The notes under the pieces: model-generated
Databases searched by the model: none
The model's input: only the letters and a program-made list of their open reading frames with translations
Told to the model about the DNA's origin: nothing
NCBI GenBank assembly: GCA_963978895.1
Contig: OZ022241.1
Location: forward strand, 20,662,073-20,726,072
Direction: 5' to 3'
Length of the DNA stretch: 64,000 nt
Source of the DNA: Erpobdella octoculata
Lineage: Eukaryota > Annelida > Clitellata > Hirudinida > Erpobdellidae
In this document: one piece after another, positions 46,700 through 59,400 of the stretch
Layout: each line of letters starts with the position of its first letter
How positions within the stretch are numbered: position 1 is the first letter of the stretch
Position numbers and translations under genes: made by a program

Positions 46700-47872
46700 A
46701 TGGTTTTGAAAGTATTGGATGAGCTCTTGATACTCGAGTTGAGGCGGGAACTTAGAAAACGAGAGCTCAGTGATAAAAGAAGAAAGTCTGAGCTTGTGGA
46801 TCGCCTCCGGACGTCATTGGAGGACCATGGGTTTGACCCAGAAAAGTACGAATTCGAAACAGAAAATGAATTGATAAAGGCTTTGAACAAGACGGCGGAA
46901 GAAATTAGAGGAGCACACAGAGCAGCACAGGAGCAAAACAGAGCAGCACAGCAGGAAATGAAGAAATTTCTTGAACTCCTCAATGGTGACACAAACAATT
47001 GCGAAAACAAAAAAGATGGTCATGATAATGAGCCATGCAAAGATGTTCAAGATGAACCATGCAAGGATGTTCAAGATGAATCATGCAAGGATGGTCATGG
47101 TGATGAGCCTTGCAAAGATGTTCAAGATGAACCATGCAAAGATGTTCAAGATGAACCATGCAAAGATGTTCAAGATGAACCATGCAAAGATGTTCAAGAT
47201 GAACCATGCAAAGATGTTCAAGATGAACCATGCAAAGATGTTCAAGATGAACCATGCAAAGATGTTCAAGATGAACCATGCAAAGATATTCAAGATGAAC
47301 CATGCAAAGATGTTCAAGATGAACCATGCAAAGATGTTCAAGATGAACCATGCAAAGATGTTCAAGATGAACCATGCAAAGATGTTCAAGATGAACGATG
47401 CAAAGTTGTTCAAGATGAACCATGCAAAGATGTTCAAGATGAACCATGCAAAGATAGTCATGATGATGAGCCTGTCAAAGACGGTCATGATGATGAACCT
47501 TGCAAAGATGTTCAAGATGAACCATGCAAAGATGGTGATGACGAGCCTTGCAAAGATGGTGACAATGATACAGTCGGTTTGGACGTCGACAACAAAACTA
47601 AAGAAGATGAAAAGAACGTTGAAAACGAAATGCAAAACGATGAGGATGAAAGTGACGATGATGATTATAATAATGCCAATAACAGCGATGGCTGTTACCC
47701 ATTCAGCGACGGTTCTGAAACGGAAGCCTCCATAACAGACGATGGCACCGAATATTCAGGGTCAGATTTTAGTGACGAAGCTGACTCGGATGAAACAACC
47801 GAGGATTCAAAAACGGACGAAACTCCAATGAAGAAATACGTCGAAGCTAACTTGACACAAAAAAGAAACTGA
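46700..47872 (+). CDS. SAP-head protein with expanded acidic CKDVQDEP repeats
   Basis: 390 codons beginning only 17 bp after the LTR. Residues 1-55 (LILELRRELRKRELSDKRRK...LVDRLRTSLEDHGFDPEKYEFE) look like a SAP nucleic-acid-binding helix pair and correspond to the start of Gypsy 2 Gag. A coiled RAAQEQNRAAQQEMKK segment, also shared with Gypsy 2, follows. Residues ~110-290 are an 8-residue repeat CKDVQDEP encoded by a 24-bp unit, about 15 in a row plus degenerate ones (GHGDEPCKD, SHDDEPVKD). The end is very acidic. Function unknown. Coding continues in other frames to 48531, so this is probably the N-terminal part of a once longer ORF. Confidence 0.75.
   Translation: MVLKVLDELLILELRRELRKRELSDKRRKSELVDRLRTSLEDHGFDPEKYEFETENELIKALNKTAEEIRGAHRAAQEQNRAAQQEMKKFLELLNGDTNNCENKKDGHDNEPCKDVQDEPCKDVQDESCKDGHGDEPCKDVQDEPCKDVQDEPCKDVQDEPCKDVQDEPCKDVQDEPCKDVQDEPCKDVQDEPCKDIQDEPCKDVQDEPCKDVQDEPCKDVQDEPCKDVQDERCKVVQDEPCKDVQDEPCKDSHDDEPVKDGHDDEPCKDVQDEPCKDGDDEPCKDGDNDTVGLDVDNKTKEDEKNVENEMQNDEDESDDDDYNNANNSDGCYPFSDGSETEASITDDGTEYSGSDFSDEADSDETTEDSKTDETPMKKYVEANLTQKRN
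47022..47565 (+). repeat. 24-bp coding minisatellite
   Basis: Unit gatgttcaagatgaaccatg plus caaa. Because 24 is a multiple of three and no stop occurs in the unit, all three plus frames and several minus frames stay open. The EPCK frame is taken as real because it continues the SAP head. Confidence 0.95.
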
Positions 47873-48531
47873 TTTTAGAGACGATGGCGATGATTTGAAG
47901 AATAATCCGCTGGACGATACGAAAGTTGACACCGATGAAAGAGCCGAGTTGGAATGTGAAAATAAAACGTTCGATTGTAGCTTGGAAGAAAACAAAGATG
48001 ACGGCGATAAACTTCTCCAAAACAACAATAGCAATGCAGCCAGCAAAAACTCTGAAAAAGATGAGCCAAGAACAGAGAACGGTACCGAGGATTCTAAATC
48101 AGATGAATCCACAGAGGATTCTAGATCAGATAGACGATAGACTAAGAGTCATTTTAAAATCAAATAACGGTTTGATGAAGGGATTTATTAGATTTATGGA
48201 ACGTGTTTTCGAAAAACCTTTTGAAAAGTTTCTTGAGAAAGATCTAAAAGATGTGAATGAAGAAGAAAAAGCAGACAGTTCCAATAAACCGTGCAAAGAT
48301 GTTCAGGACGAGGCATGCAAAAAAGGCTGTGATGAACCGTGCCGAAATGGCGACGATGAGCCAAAGAAAGACTCTGTTGATGAGCCAAAGAAAGACTGGA
48401 AGAAACTGCGTCAAACGGTCAAGAGACTTGACCATGCTGTTTGCGAATTACGGTCAAGGCCACGAGTAAAGATCAAGGTATTTTGTGTTTGTGGCCGAGT
48501 CGCATTTCCCAAATGCGACTATGCTGTTTGA
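47873..48531 (+). pseudogene. Frameshifted continuation of the element 3 ORF
   Basis: Two further frame pieces: 47880-48140 (DERAELECENKTFDCSLEEN, very acidic) and about 48125-48531 (LMKGFIRFMERVFEKPFEKF, then NKPCKDVQDEACKKGCDEPC and the basic LRQTVKRLDHAVCELRSRPR). The reappearing CKDVQDE unit shows it belongs to the same protein. Two indels separate the pieces. It stops 27 bp before the LTR. Confidence 0.65.
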
Positions 48532-48557
48532 GACGAACAGGATTAAGAAGGGGATAG

Positions 48558-48730
48558 TGTTATATCTATCGTACTGATTTCACTTTTCCCATCTATTGAT
48601 ATCCCGACAAGTATTTTTATTAACATTGATATATTAGAAGGTATAAGTAGCATTAACCAAGCTTTATTTATTATCATCCAATAAACTAGAAAACCATTCT
48701 TCTAAACCTGTAATACGATTTGACGATTTT

Positions 48731-48736
<6 letters not shown>
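48558..48736 (+). repeat. 3' LTR of element 3
   Basis: 179 bp, TG...CA ends, preceded by the polypurine tract aagaaggggatag. Confidence 0.92.
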
Positions 48737-49008
<272 letters not shown>

Positions 49009-49248
49009 AGATTTTTACTCGTGGTGGCGGTTTCCCTGAATTCGACTTAGAATAATTTCAAAGTTAGAATATTTTTGAAGTTTGAATATTTTCGATAGAG
49101 TGGATCTTCTCAGATACAAAGATAAGCGTTATTTTTATTCTTACAATTAATGCAACGATTCTTGTTAAGAATAAAACTAACTTTGCTTAAACACGTTTTG
49201 TAAAAGGCTCGTGGGCGATAAGCTTGGTATTATCGGTCACAAATTAGG

Positions 49249-50113
49249 TAATCGGACATTTCCCCCCCCCGGACATTTCCCCCCCCGGACATTCCCCCCA
49301 CCCCGGACGTCCCCCCCCCCCGGGTAGGACATTTCCCCCCCCCCCCGGAGAGAGAATATACTTTTATTTTTCATTTATTATTTTTTATTTATCCCCAATA
49401 GTTCAGTGCAATGTTTGGGTTAGGGTTAGGGTTAGGGCTAGGGTTAGGGTTAGGGTTATTTATCCCCTAAATAGTTCAGTGCAATGTTTGGGTTAGGGTT
49501 AGGGTTAGGGCTAGGGTTAGGGTTATTTATCCCCTAAATATTTCAGTGCAATGTTTGGGTTAGGGTTAGGGTTAGGGCTAGGGTTAGGGTTAGGGTTAGG
49601 GTTATTTATCCCCTAAATAGTTCAGTGCAATGTTTGGGTTAGGGTTAGGGTTAGGGTTAGGTTAGGGTTAGGGTTTGTGTTTCTTAGAAACACTCTTAGA
49701 AACCCTAGGGTTAGGGTTAGGGTTTGTGTTTCTTAGAAACACTCTTAGAAACCCTAGGGTTAGGGTTAGGGTTTGTGTTTCTTAGAAAAACTTGTGAAAT
49801 TCAACTCTGCCTTGTCCTACCTCGTGGGGTGAGAATTATCATACTCATGGCGGGGGAATGTCCGGAGGGGAATGTACGCAATTCACGCACACACATATTT
49901 ATGCCATGCAAGAACACACTCTTGCAAAACCACAAATTCATACTACTACATAACCACAGGGGGGAAAATGTCCTACCTTGGGGGGGGAAATGTCCGGGGG
50001 GGGGAAATGTCCTAGGGTCTGTCGGGGGGGGGGAAATGTCCGGGGGGGGAAATGTCCGGGGGGGGAAATGTCCGGGGGGGGGGAAATGTCCGGGGGGGAA
50101 ATGTCCTACATTC
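49249..50113. repeat. Palindromic C/G-run cassette with interstitial TTAGGG repeats
   Basis: Left arm 49249-49350: repeated ggacattt followed by 7-12 C. Right arm 49976-50113: the inverted form, repeated G-run followed by aaatgtcc. The centre holds four ~70-bp units at 49389-49670, each tttatcccc.aata.ttcagtgcaatg followed by (GGGTTA)n with a gggcta variant. Then come three gtttcttagaaacactcttagaaaccctag units to about 49775. Unknown sequence to 49975 (with tggggtgagaattatc) has no gene. Confidence 0.85.
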
Positions 50114-50160
50114 CACAAATTATATTAGTGTAGGTTATTTCCAATTAAGGTTGTTTAATT

Positions 50161-50956
50161 ATGCCTCCTAAAAGTAAAAAAGAAATTTGTTTAGAAAACC
50201 CATCTCCTGCTGAGATGTTTTGTTTTCGGCTTTGTGACTGCTGTTCAAAATTGAATGAGGACAGTCTGAAGATCCTGGTAGAAATAAAAGAGTTACAACC
50301 AACACATAATGAGTTTAGAGAAACTGCTCATGAAATGAGAGATGAAGCACATTTAAAAAAAACGAAAACATGCATTAGCAATAGAAAGCAGGCTATTGAA
50401 ATTAGAGAATTAATTTTGAAAATTGATAATCTCACGAGCAGCACGACGAAAAGTTTGGATGAAAACAAAAAGACCACAAAGGTCTAGTTTGTTTAAAGAA
50501 TAGGTTGAAGGTTTGGTTTCAGGTGGATTGGCTCAGAAATCTGTGGTGGAGTCCTGGGCAGAAGTTGTAGGGGAAGTGGTTAAGAAAAACGTGCAGGAGG
50601 TAAACAAAGAGGTGCATCTTGCTTGTAAAGCTATCGAGAAAACTAATAATAAAATTAAAATTAGCAACGATTTAGAAGATAGGGCAAATAACATTTTATT
50701 ATACAGGGTAGCTGAACTAAAAGATCAAGATGTTACGAAATGCGTGTCTTATGATAAGATGCAAGTTCTTAAGCTGTGTTCCCAATTATCAGGGGAACAT
50801 ATTGGCGAATTTGCTATAAAAGCTATATTTAGACTAGGGGCTAAGAGCAATAAAATACGACCAATATTGTTTAAATTCAATGATAAAATTGCTAAAAATA
50901 TTATAATGGCAAATTTAGTTAAGATTAGACAGTTAGATGAAAATCGTTGGTATTAG
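50161..50956 (+). pseudogene. ORF1 of an APE-type LINE
   Basis: Two frames, 50161-50487 (KSKKEICLENPSPAEMFCFR, coiled Glu/Lys helix) and 50513-50956 (SVVESWAEVVGEVVKKNVQE...EDRANNILLYRVAELKDQDV). The second resembles CR1/L1-type ORF1 RNA-binding domains, where an R.NN.....VPE motif precedes the RRM. A frameshift near 50490-50512 splits them. Confidence 0.65.
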
Positions 50957-51111
50957 TCACGATCTAAATGTCGAACAAAGATCCGAAAGAAATAGATTGG
51001 TGGAAGAAGCTAAAAAAAACTGCAACGTGAAAATAAGGGGGAATTCATGTTTCGGGTAAGGGGTCCACCAGAAAATATGAAAATAATAAAAATAAAAAAG
51101 AATGCAATCAG

Positions 51112-52290
51112 TTAAACGTTTTGAACATTATGTATTCAAATGTAAATTGCATTACTAATAAAATGATTGAGATAAGATTATTAGTAGATACAGATGACGT
51201 AAAAAAAGATATCTTAGTTTTTACTGAGGTAAATGCAAAATATTATGTAAACGAATTTAATGAATCCGAATTCTGGATAAACAATTTTAATTTGCATTCA
51301 TATAATTTTATGAAAAAAGGATTTAGATGTAAATTTTGTTATGTTAGATATGATATTAAGTGCCAAATTATAAATTTAGGAATAGATTTCAATGAATATA
51401 AGTGTATTAAAATAGATGAAATTCCTGATATTTTTATTCTTATCATCTATACGAGTCCGAATTCAGGTAGAGAAAATAATAATAAATTATTTTTACTGTT
51501 AGAAGCTTTCCAATCTAAATAGGAGTAAAATTAATAATTGGAGATTTTAACTTTCCAAACGTTGACTGGAAAAATAATACTTACAAATCAAATTTTAAAT
51601 TATCTGAAGAAAGACTCATCAACTTCTTAAATGATAATTTTTTAACTCAACTAATTAAGGAACTACAAGGTGTCGCGGATCTTAAAAGCAGTCCATTCTA
51701 GACTTGCTTCTAGTCGAGGATGTCGATTTAATCAAAAATTTAGTATATGATTCCCCACTAAGTAAAAGTGATCATTGTGTGATAAATTTCTCCTTTATTA
51801 GAAATTTTTATAAATCAAAAACCATTAACAACATATCCAAATTTGATTTTAACAGTGGAAAATATAATTTGATGAACGATTATTTGATTGAGAATCTGTA
51901 CTGTGATGAGTCGGAAATAAATAATAATGTTGCAAGTAAAGACTCGGTTAACAATATGTGGCATTACTTTTGTCAAGTAATGAATGAAGCTATTAGGAAT
52001 TATATTCCTGTCATTGATACTGATAGAATTTCAAGATTTAAGTGCCATAAAAGGAAATTACCTAAAAATGTGGTTGAGCAATGCAGGACAAAAAATAAAC
52101 TATGGAAAAAGTTTATCTGAACTAGAGATAATAATATTTTGCAGAATTTAAAAATATCAAAAACAAATTAAGGAAATCTATTAATAAAATTAAAGAAGCT
52201 GAGACACTGAAATTGGCCGAAAAAATTAAGACCAATCCTAAAGTTTTTTGGCAACATATAAATAAAAACAGAAACTGTCAAGCTAAGTTA
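51112..52290 (+). pseudogene. APE endonuclease region of the same LINE, broken
   Basis: Frames 51112-51522 (LNIMYSNVNCITNKMIEIRL...ILVFTEVNAKYYV), about 51525-51700 (IGDFNFPNVDWK) and 51704-52120 (LLLVEDVDLIKNLV...SKSDHCVINFSF). The first Asn, TEVN, GDFN and SDH elements of apurinic endonuclease-type LINEs are recognisable. Stops and shifts between them make it inactive. Confidence 0.75.
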
Positions 52291-52329
52291 GAATAATATG
52301 ATAAAAACTGATATAAACGGGTCTGCAAC

Positions 52330-54677
52330 AACTCTAACTGGTGACGTTAAAAAAGTTTTAAAAATTTTGAAAAAGCGTTTGATCGTGTATCTCATGCAAA
52401 GTTAATTGATAAACTAGAAAATTATGGCGTTAATGGAGGCTTAATTAATTGGATTAAAGATTATTTAACAAATAGAACAAGTAGTGTTAGGGTTAATAAT
52501 AGCACATCTAACAGATTTAAAGTTACAAGTGGGGTACCTCAAGGTAGTATTTTAGGGCCATTACTTTACATAATTTATTTCAATGATATGTTTGAAATAG
52601 TTAAGAATAACTCGGCGGAGCTGTTTATGTACGCTGACGACGCCAAAATACTTAAAACTATAAAAAGCCGTGATGATCGATTGATATTGCAGAGCTGTTT
52701 GAAATCATTAGGAGATTGGAGTAAAAAATGGGAAATTAAGCTAAATGCTGGTAAATGTGTTGCGGTGAGATATGGACGCCAATTAGAAGATCGTCGGTCA
52801 TATAATATTGAAGGAGTGGAACTTAATTTTCTTGACAAAATAAAAGATTTAGGAGATACATTCCAAAGTTCACTAACATTTGTACAGTGTTGGAAAAAGT
52901 ACTGTGCTTCAGTACTTAAGTAAAAGTACAAGTAACGCTTCAAAAATTTACTTCAGTAAAAGTAAAAGTATTTGATAAAAAATGTACTTAAGTAAAAGTA
53001 AAAAGTAATAGCACTTTAAAGTTACTTTTAAAGTAAAAAGTAAAAGTACTGAAGCCGCTCTTGTAATGGTCATTCGTCAATCATCTAACTTTATTTTATT
53101 GTAATTTCATTGTCTTTCAAACGCTACTGCCCTAACTAATCAACTGGATAAAGATTTTCTTTAAGCTTTCATTTCCAGCAATGATGTTCATGTCATCTGA
53201 TCGGTTCTGGAGATACTGCATAAGAACTTCATCGTCAGACACAGTTTACTTTCTGCGATCGAAGAAACTCTCTTCTTCCTCCCCATCGGCTTCTGATGAA
53301 TGAGGTAATCCAGACTCACGTGTTTCTTCAAGTTCAACGGAGAATTGTGGAATGTTGTACACGTAGTTGCTTTAGGTATTTGGACCTTCAGGTTTGCGCA
53401 ACAAGCAAGTGAACCAGCGTTATAACTATTACCAAGGCAGTGGGCACCGGTAGCCGGGGCAATAAGCGGTAAAATTGCGATTGGTCCGGCGGTTTTGCCA
53501 AAACAATTGATTCTACAATCAATTGATAAAGATGTACATATTTTCTAAAGGAATAGGGTTAGGGTTTAATTTTAGGTAGACATACGGCAGGACTGCCGGC
53601 TCAGCAGCAATTTTACAGATTGTTTTCACGGCTAACCGCCGGAGCAATAGCAGCGACCGTGAACCTGAACGTTTTAACTTCCATCGATTCAAATCTGAAC
53701 ATTTTGACTAAATATGGCCATGGGTGATTTTTTTTTAAATTCATTGTTGTCCCGCCTCTTCGCCACCACTGTTCACGTTCGCTCCTTCGGAAGACTCCAT
53801 AGTAATGTCGAACAATCTATCAATCTATTGTAAACCAAAACAAGTATGACCGCGAAAATCTTAGTAATCATAGATAATTAATAATGCATCGATTTAAACT
53901 TTATGTCGTTTTTTAATTTTTTACAGTACTTTGTAACGCTTTGTCCTGGAAAAGTAACGAAGTAAAAGTAAGTCCGAAAATATTACTTCGTTACAAGTAA
54001 AAGTACTGAAAATAACCTGTACTCCGTTACAGGCAAAACGTACGTCGGATGTACTTAAGTAAAGCAACGCGTTACTTTTACTTCGTTACCGAACAACACT
54101 GCATTTGTAGATCACATTTATGAAGTAATTAAAAAATGTTTTCAATGTTAGGTTTAATTTCACGTAATTTTAAAGATTTCACAAAAGATTCTTTTATATT
54201 GATTTATAAAGCTTTGGTTAGATCCAGATTGGAGTATGCAGTCAGTGTGTGGTCACCATGGAAGAAAAAAGACATAGAAGCTATTGAAAGAGTCCAGAAG
54301 AGAGCAACAAAAATTGTCAAGACATGCAAGAGATTAAGATATGAAGGCCGGTTGAGAATTTTGAAGCTTCCTTGTTTAAAGTACAGAAGACTTAAGGGGA
54401 CCTGATCATGCTCTACAAATTTATTCAAGACAACGAAAGACGTTTGTGTTTTCCTAATATAAAGATATCAGAAGAAAGAAGAACAAGAGTTCACAAATTC
54501 AAACTGGAAACAAAAAGATTCAACAGCAACTGCAGAAAATACTTCTTTCTACTTGCAATTTGGAACAACCTCCCTTCGAAAATCATAGAAGCCGAACACG
54601 TTAATGAATTTAAAAGACTAATTGACTGTCATTTTGAATTAAACGATGTTATATATTACTATAAAAAGGATTTTTAA
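52330..54677 (+). pseudogene. Reverse transcriptase of the LINE, internally deleted and split by a hAT element
   Basis: Begins at motif A (FEKAFDRVSHAKLIDKL); the RT fingers are missing, an internal deletion near 52350. Then SGVPQGSILGPLLYIIYFND and the catalytic FMYADDAKI. The hAT insert 52885-54101 interrupts it. Coding resumes at 54110 with CFSMLGLISRNFKDFT, LVRSRLEYAVSVWSPW and, after a frameshift near 54400, NCRKYFFLLAIWNNLPSKII, ending at 54677. Confidence 0.85.
52885..54101. mobile_element. hAT-superfamily DNA transposon, decayed
   Basis: 1217 bp with terminal inverted repeats starting CAGTGTTG and ending CAACACTG, flanked by a perfect 8-bp target duplication catttgta (52877-52884 and 54102-54109), the hAT signature. 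Subterminal regions are rich in agtaaaagta repeats. On the minus strand around 53160-53260 a peptide SDDEVLMQYLQNRSDDMNII resembles hAT transposase, but stops abound. A C+G-rich block lies near 53400-53470. Confidence 0.9.
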
Positions 54678-54689
54678 TAATATATACAT

Positions 54690-55380
54690 ACATTTATTTA
54701 TTTATAGAACATATAAAAATATCTATATTATAGTAGCCCACGTCACTCACTCACTGATTCTGTCACGCTTACGTAATTAGTCGTATAGACGATATCGATG
54801 TGCACGAAGGAATTTATTGCGCACAGGTGTGTAATAAAAGTTATGCAATTGTACCTATATACACTCTCAGTCCTAGAGATAAAAAAAAATGGCGCTGCAA
54901 TCTAAAAATATTATATGATGAGATTTAAAAAAATCACAGAAGCAAAGACCACTTCTCAACGATGGCCGTCAATTCACAAGAAATGTCGTGTATACTGAAA
55001 TTCTGTAATAACTAATTATTGCACTCTTTAATTTTCATATCCTTTGAATTTCTATAAAATACTTTAGTAAACTGAAAATTTAAACACAATAAAAAATTTC
55101 ATTCAATTTACTTATATATATACACAGGAAAATTTTTTTATGGTTATCAAATGTCATTTTGGTTTTGTTGACTATTTTTTATAAAATGTATCTAAAGTAC
55201 ATCGTAATTTTAAAACATCCGTCCTTGGGATGTATTCTAAAAATAATTTTAAATGAGATTTTTAAAAATCCGTCATTTTTGAAGAGCTATCTCTAGTTTT
55301 ATATAATTCTAGATATGGGTATATAGACTTATAGTTTTCGCTCATCATTTCCTTTATGTTTATGTTTATGTTTATATATA
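54690..55380. other. AT-rich spacer, no gene recognised
   Basis: Nothing codable. The stretch ccgtcatttttgaagagctatctctag (about 55262-55290) is the reverse complement of part of 37165-37200, so it belongs to a dispersed repeat. Confidence 0.45.
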
Positions 55381-55738
<358 letters not shown>

Positions 55739-55751
55739 ACATATATATATA

Positions 55752-56252
55752 TACATACATACATACATACATACATACATACATACATACATACATACAT
55801 ACATACATACATACATACATACATACATACATACATACATACATACATACATACATACATACATACATACATACATACATACATACATACATACATACAT
55901 ACATACATACATACATACATACATACATACATACATACATACATACATACATACATACATACATACATACATACATACATACATACATACATACATACAT
56001 ACATACATACATACATACATACATACATACATACATACATACATACATACATACATACATACATACATACATACATACATACATACATACATACATACAT
56101 ACATACATACATACATACATACATACATACATACATACATACATACATACATACATACATACATACATACATACATACATACATACATACATACATACAT
56201 ACATACATACATACATACATACATACATACATACATACATACATACATACAT
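55752..56252. repeat. (CATA)n microsatellite array
   Basis: Perfect tetranucleotide array, the complement of (TATG)n, on the 5' side of element C. Confidence 0.97.
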
Positions 56253-56336
56253 AAATTAAAGAGCCGAAACGTTTGCTCGAGGGGGGGTTTTCTTCTGATG
56301 ACCTCCACAGAAAAGCTCTTCAGGAGTGCACACACA
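56253..56336 (+). repeat. Terminal direct repeat of copy C, 5' tag
   Basis: 84 bp, identical by eye to 60148-60231, including the seven-G run. Confidence 0.9.
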
Positions 56337-56354
56337 TTTTTGAGGCGTTAGCCA

Positions 56355-56455
56355 TTTGACCCCCGGGAAAGACCGGGTGACTCTCGGGAAAGACCTTGTG
56401 GCAACTGGGAAAGACCGGTGACACCGTGGAAAGACAGGTGGCAACTCGGAAAGAC
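56355..56455 (+). repeat. Five ~21-bp tandem repeats in the leader of copy C
   Basis: Units around cgggaaagacc/tgggaaagacc/tggaaagacag, the counterpart of 11699-11794. The last units overlap the first codons of the ORF. Confidence 0.8.
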
Positions 56456-59400
56456 GAGTATTACGGGTATCCTGGCCCAGCTTAGCCGGGATACAAAAAA
56501 CACCGTTCATCTAGCTGCGACAACGAAATCGGATTTATGCCCCCAGAGCTCCAACCGAAAGGAGGGGGAGTATGATGAGCTCGCAATCGGACCTACGGCT
56601 ATCGACCCTGCTCTTCCAACGGACCCTAATGGGGGAACACTTCATGAGTGTGTGTGCGGTAGAGGTTTCGCAACAAGCCGCGGTATGATGGTTCACCGTA
56701 CGAAGATGGGTTGCCTGCTTAAAACTGTAAAGGATCATCGTTCTGTAGCAAGCATTGCTTCAGGTAAGACGCCGGGCCATGTCGGGCCGGATGCCAACCA
56801 CAGCCCCGACAGGTTCCACGATCCTGATAGTGACGAGAATAGGCAACCTCGGGCTAGAATTAACTTCCCCGCTGCTGCTAGCAAAGCGGATTGGTCGAAG
56901 CTCGACGAGATACTTTCCAAGCTTCTCAAAGTGCAGATGAAAGAACTTCCAATGTTTCAAGTGAACAATCTAACTGACACCATTTACAACAAGTGTTTAG
57001 AGATGTTCAGTTCCAAGGAAAAAGTTCTCATGGACAGAGGCGAAAAAACTCATATTTCAAGGCGACAACGAGAGATTGCTAGACTCAAAAAGGAAAAAAA
57101 ACGACTTCGTCAACAATGGAGGAGAGCTCCAGACAACGAGAAACCAGGGCTCTCAGCATTACGACATGACTTGAGGCAACGATTGAGTGCACTCTTGCGA
57201 GCAGAACGTTTGCGGGTAAAAAAAAAAGAACAAAAGAAGGCAAGATTCCAGTTTGTCAGAGATCCATTCCGTTATGGTAAAAGCTTGCTCGATCCACCAA
57301 AGTCAGGTACTCTGCAAGTCAGTAAAGAGCAGCTTGATCATCACTTCCGAGCTGCTTTCATTGACCCCTTAGGCGACAAAGAACTAGCTGAAAGATCAGA
57401 TCTTCCCGAGATTCCTCTTCCAAAGGTTGCTTTCAACGAGGGAGTAATTTCAATTTTTGACATATCCCAATTCCTCCGAAAAACAAAAAATAGATCTACT
57501 CCAGGTCCAAATGGTGTACCATACCTGGTGTATAAAAAATGTCCGGGTGTGTTGAAAGTTTTACACTCATTGCTCAAGTCTGCATGGACGTCCGGGTCTG
57601 TTGATAAAGAGTGGCAAAAAGCTGAAGGCATTTTTATACCAAAGGAGAAAGTTTCAGTCGACATCAATCAGTTCAGACCAATTTCTCTTCTTAATGTTGA
57701 AGGAAAAATATTTTTTGCTGTGCTTGCCAAGAGGTTGACGAGCTATCTAACACAAAACGACTACATAGACAAGTCAATTCAGAAAGGAGGAATCCCTGGT
57801 GTTCCTGGTTGCATCGAACATTCTACCATGATATGGGAGTCTATAAAAAGAGCAAAACAGAATCGACTCAGTTTGCACGTCATTTGGCTTGATCTTGCAA
57901 ATGCTTATGGTGCGGTTCGTCACCAGCTGATTTGGAGAGCTTTGACGATGCACCATGTTCCAAAGTTCGTTATGGATATTCTACGACAGTATTTTCAAGA
58001 TTTTCACCTGAGATTATCGACAAAGACGTGTTCAACCGATTGGTTTCGTCTTCAGGTCGGTATCGCCATGGGGTGCTCTATTTCTCCCATATTATTCGTG
58101 CTAGCAATGCAACTACTTCTGAATTCAGTTGGTGCAAGGGTAGAAGATGTTTATGTCGGCCGAGGTATTTTCATGCCACCTCTGAGAGCTTTCATGGACG
58201 ACACGACAATTATTTTGAATAAGTGTATTTCAATGAGACGGACACTCGATCTCTTCAGCGATCTACTCAAATGGTGCGGAATGAGTTTTAAAGCATCCAA
58301 ATCGAGAAATCTCTCCCTGCGTCGCGGTAAAATTGACGAATACACCGTTTTCTCTGTTGATGGTAACAAGATTCCAACAGTGAGCGACGAACCAGTGAAA
58401 AGTCTCGGGAGATGGTACTGTAAATCCCTGAATGATGTTGATCAGGGTGCTTCTATTCTCCGTATGGCAACTGTCTCCATGGAAGGCATTAATTCTGCTC
58501 CGCTTCAGAGCAGGTTCAAAGTGTGGATTTTGCAATTTGTTTTAGTGCCAAGACTGCTTTGGCCTCTGACAGTCTATGAAATTGGTCTGCAAGTTGTGGA
58601 GAAACTAGAAAGAAAGATAGCTCGTTTTACACGTCAATGGTTGGGTCTACCTCCGGGATTGACGTCTGTGGCTCTCTACGGCGAAACAGCCAAGCTGAGA
58701 CTTCCATTGCGGTCTTTTGTTGAAGATTTCAAGATCAGCAAACTGAGAACTCAGATGATGCTCGATAATTCAACGGATCAGAGAGTCGCTGAGGTAAAAC
58801 CAACTCTAATCTCAGGAACCAAATGGAATGCTAAAGTTGAAATAGAAAATGCCACGGTTTCTCTCCAGTGGACTGAAAGGACCGGAGCAGTTCAGTTGGG
58901 GCGGCATGGTGTTGGATGAAACCACCATCTCTGGTGGTCCAAGGCAAACGCTCAGGAAAGATCAGTCTAGATTGTTCAGGACAGAAAGCAAGCGATAGAA
59001 AGCGAGAGAGTTGTGAAGAGCGCACAATTGTCACAGCAAGGCGACTGGACCAGATGGGAGGAGACAGTTCAGCGGTCTCTGTCATGGGAAGATATATGGC
59101 GCTATGCTCCAGTGCGGCTATCGTTCCTCATTAGATCGATGTATGATCAGCTGCCAACAGCCAGCAATTTAAAGAAATGGAAATTAATTGAGAACGATGA
59201 GTGTCAGCTCTGCGGTCAGTCGCAGTCATTGATTCATATTCTTTCCTCCTGCTCCTATTCCCTTTCTCATGGTAGATACACGTGGCGCCACAACCTTGTT
59301 CTCCAAAAGCTGCTGGGATTTGTAAAAGAGGCCTGCCGAAAAGCCAACTCAATGGAGGTGAAACCTAGGAGGAGGATTTATTTTTTGAGAGAGGGATTGC

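Noticed and set aside
46971..47735. KMFKMNHA and LEHLCMVH repeat proteins in other frames of the 24-bp repeat
   Set aside because: They are shadows of the CKDVQDEP repeat; only the EPCK frame connects to the SAP-like head.
49389..49775. True chromosome end
   Set aside because: The TTAGGG tracts are short, interrupted by unique units, and followed by 14 kb of ordinary sequence; interstitial only.
55752..56252. CRISPR-like array
   Set aside because: Four-base periodic repeat without spacers, in an animal-type genome.
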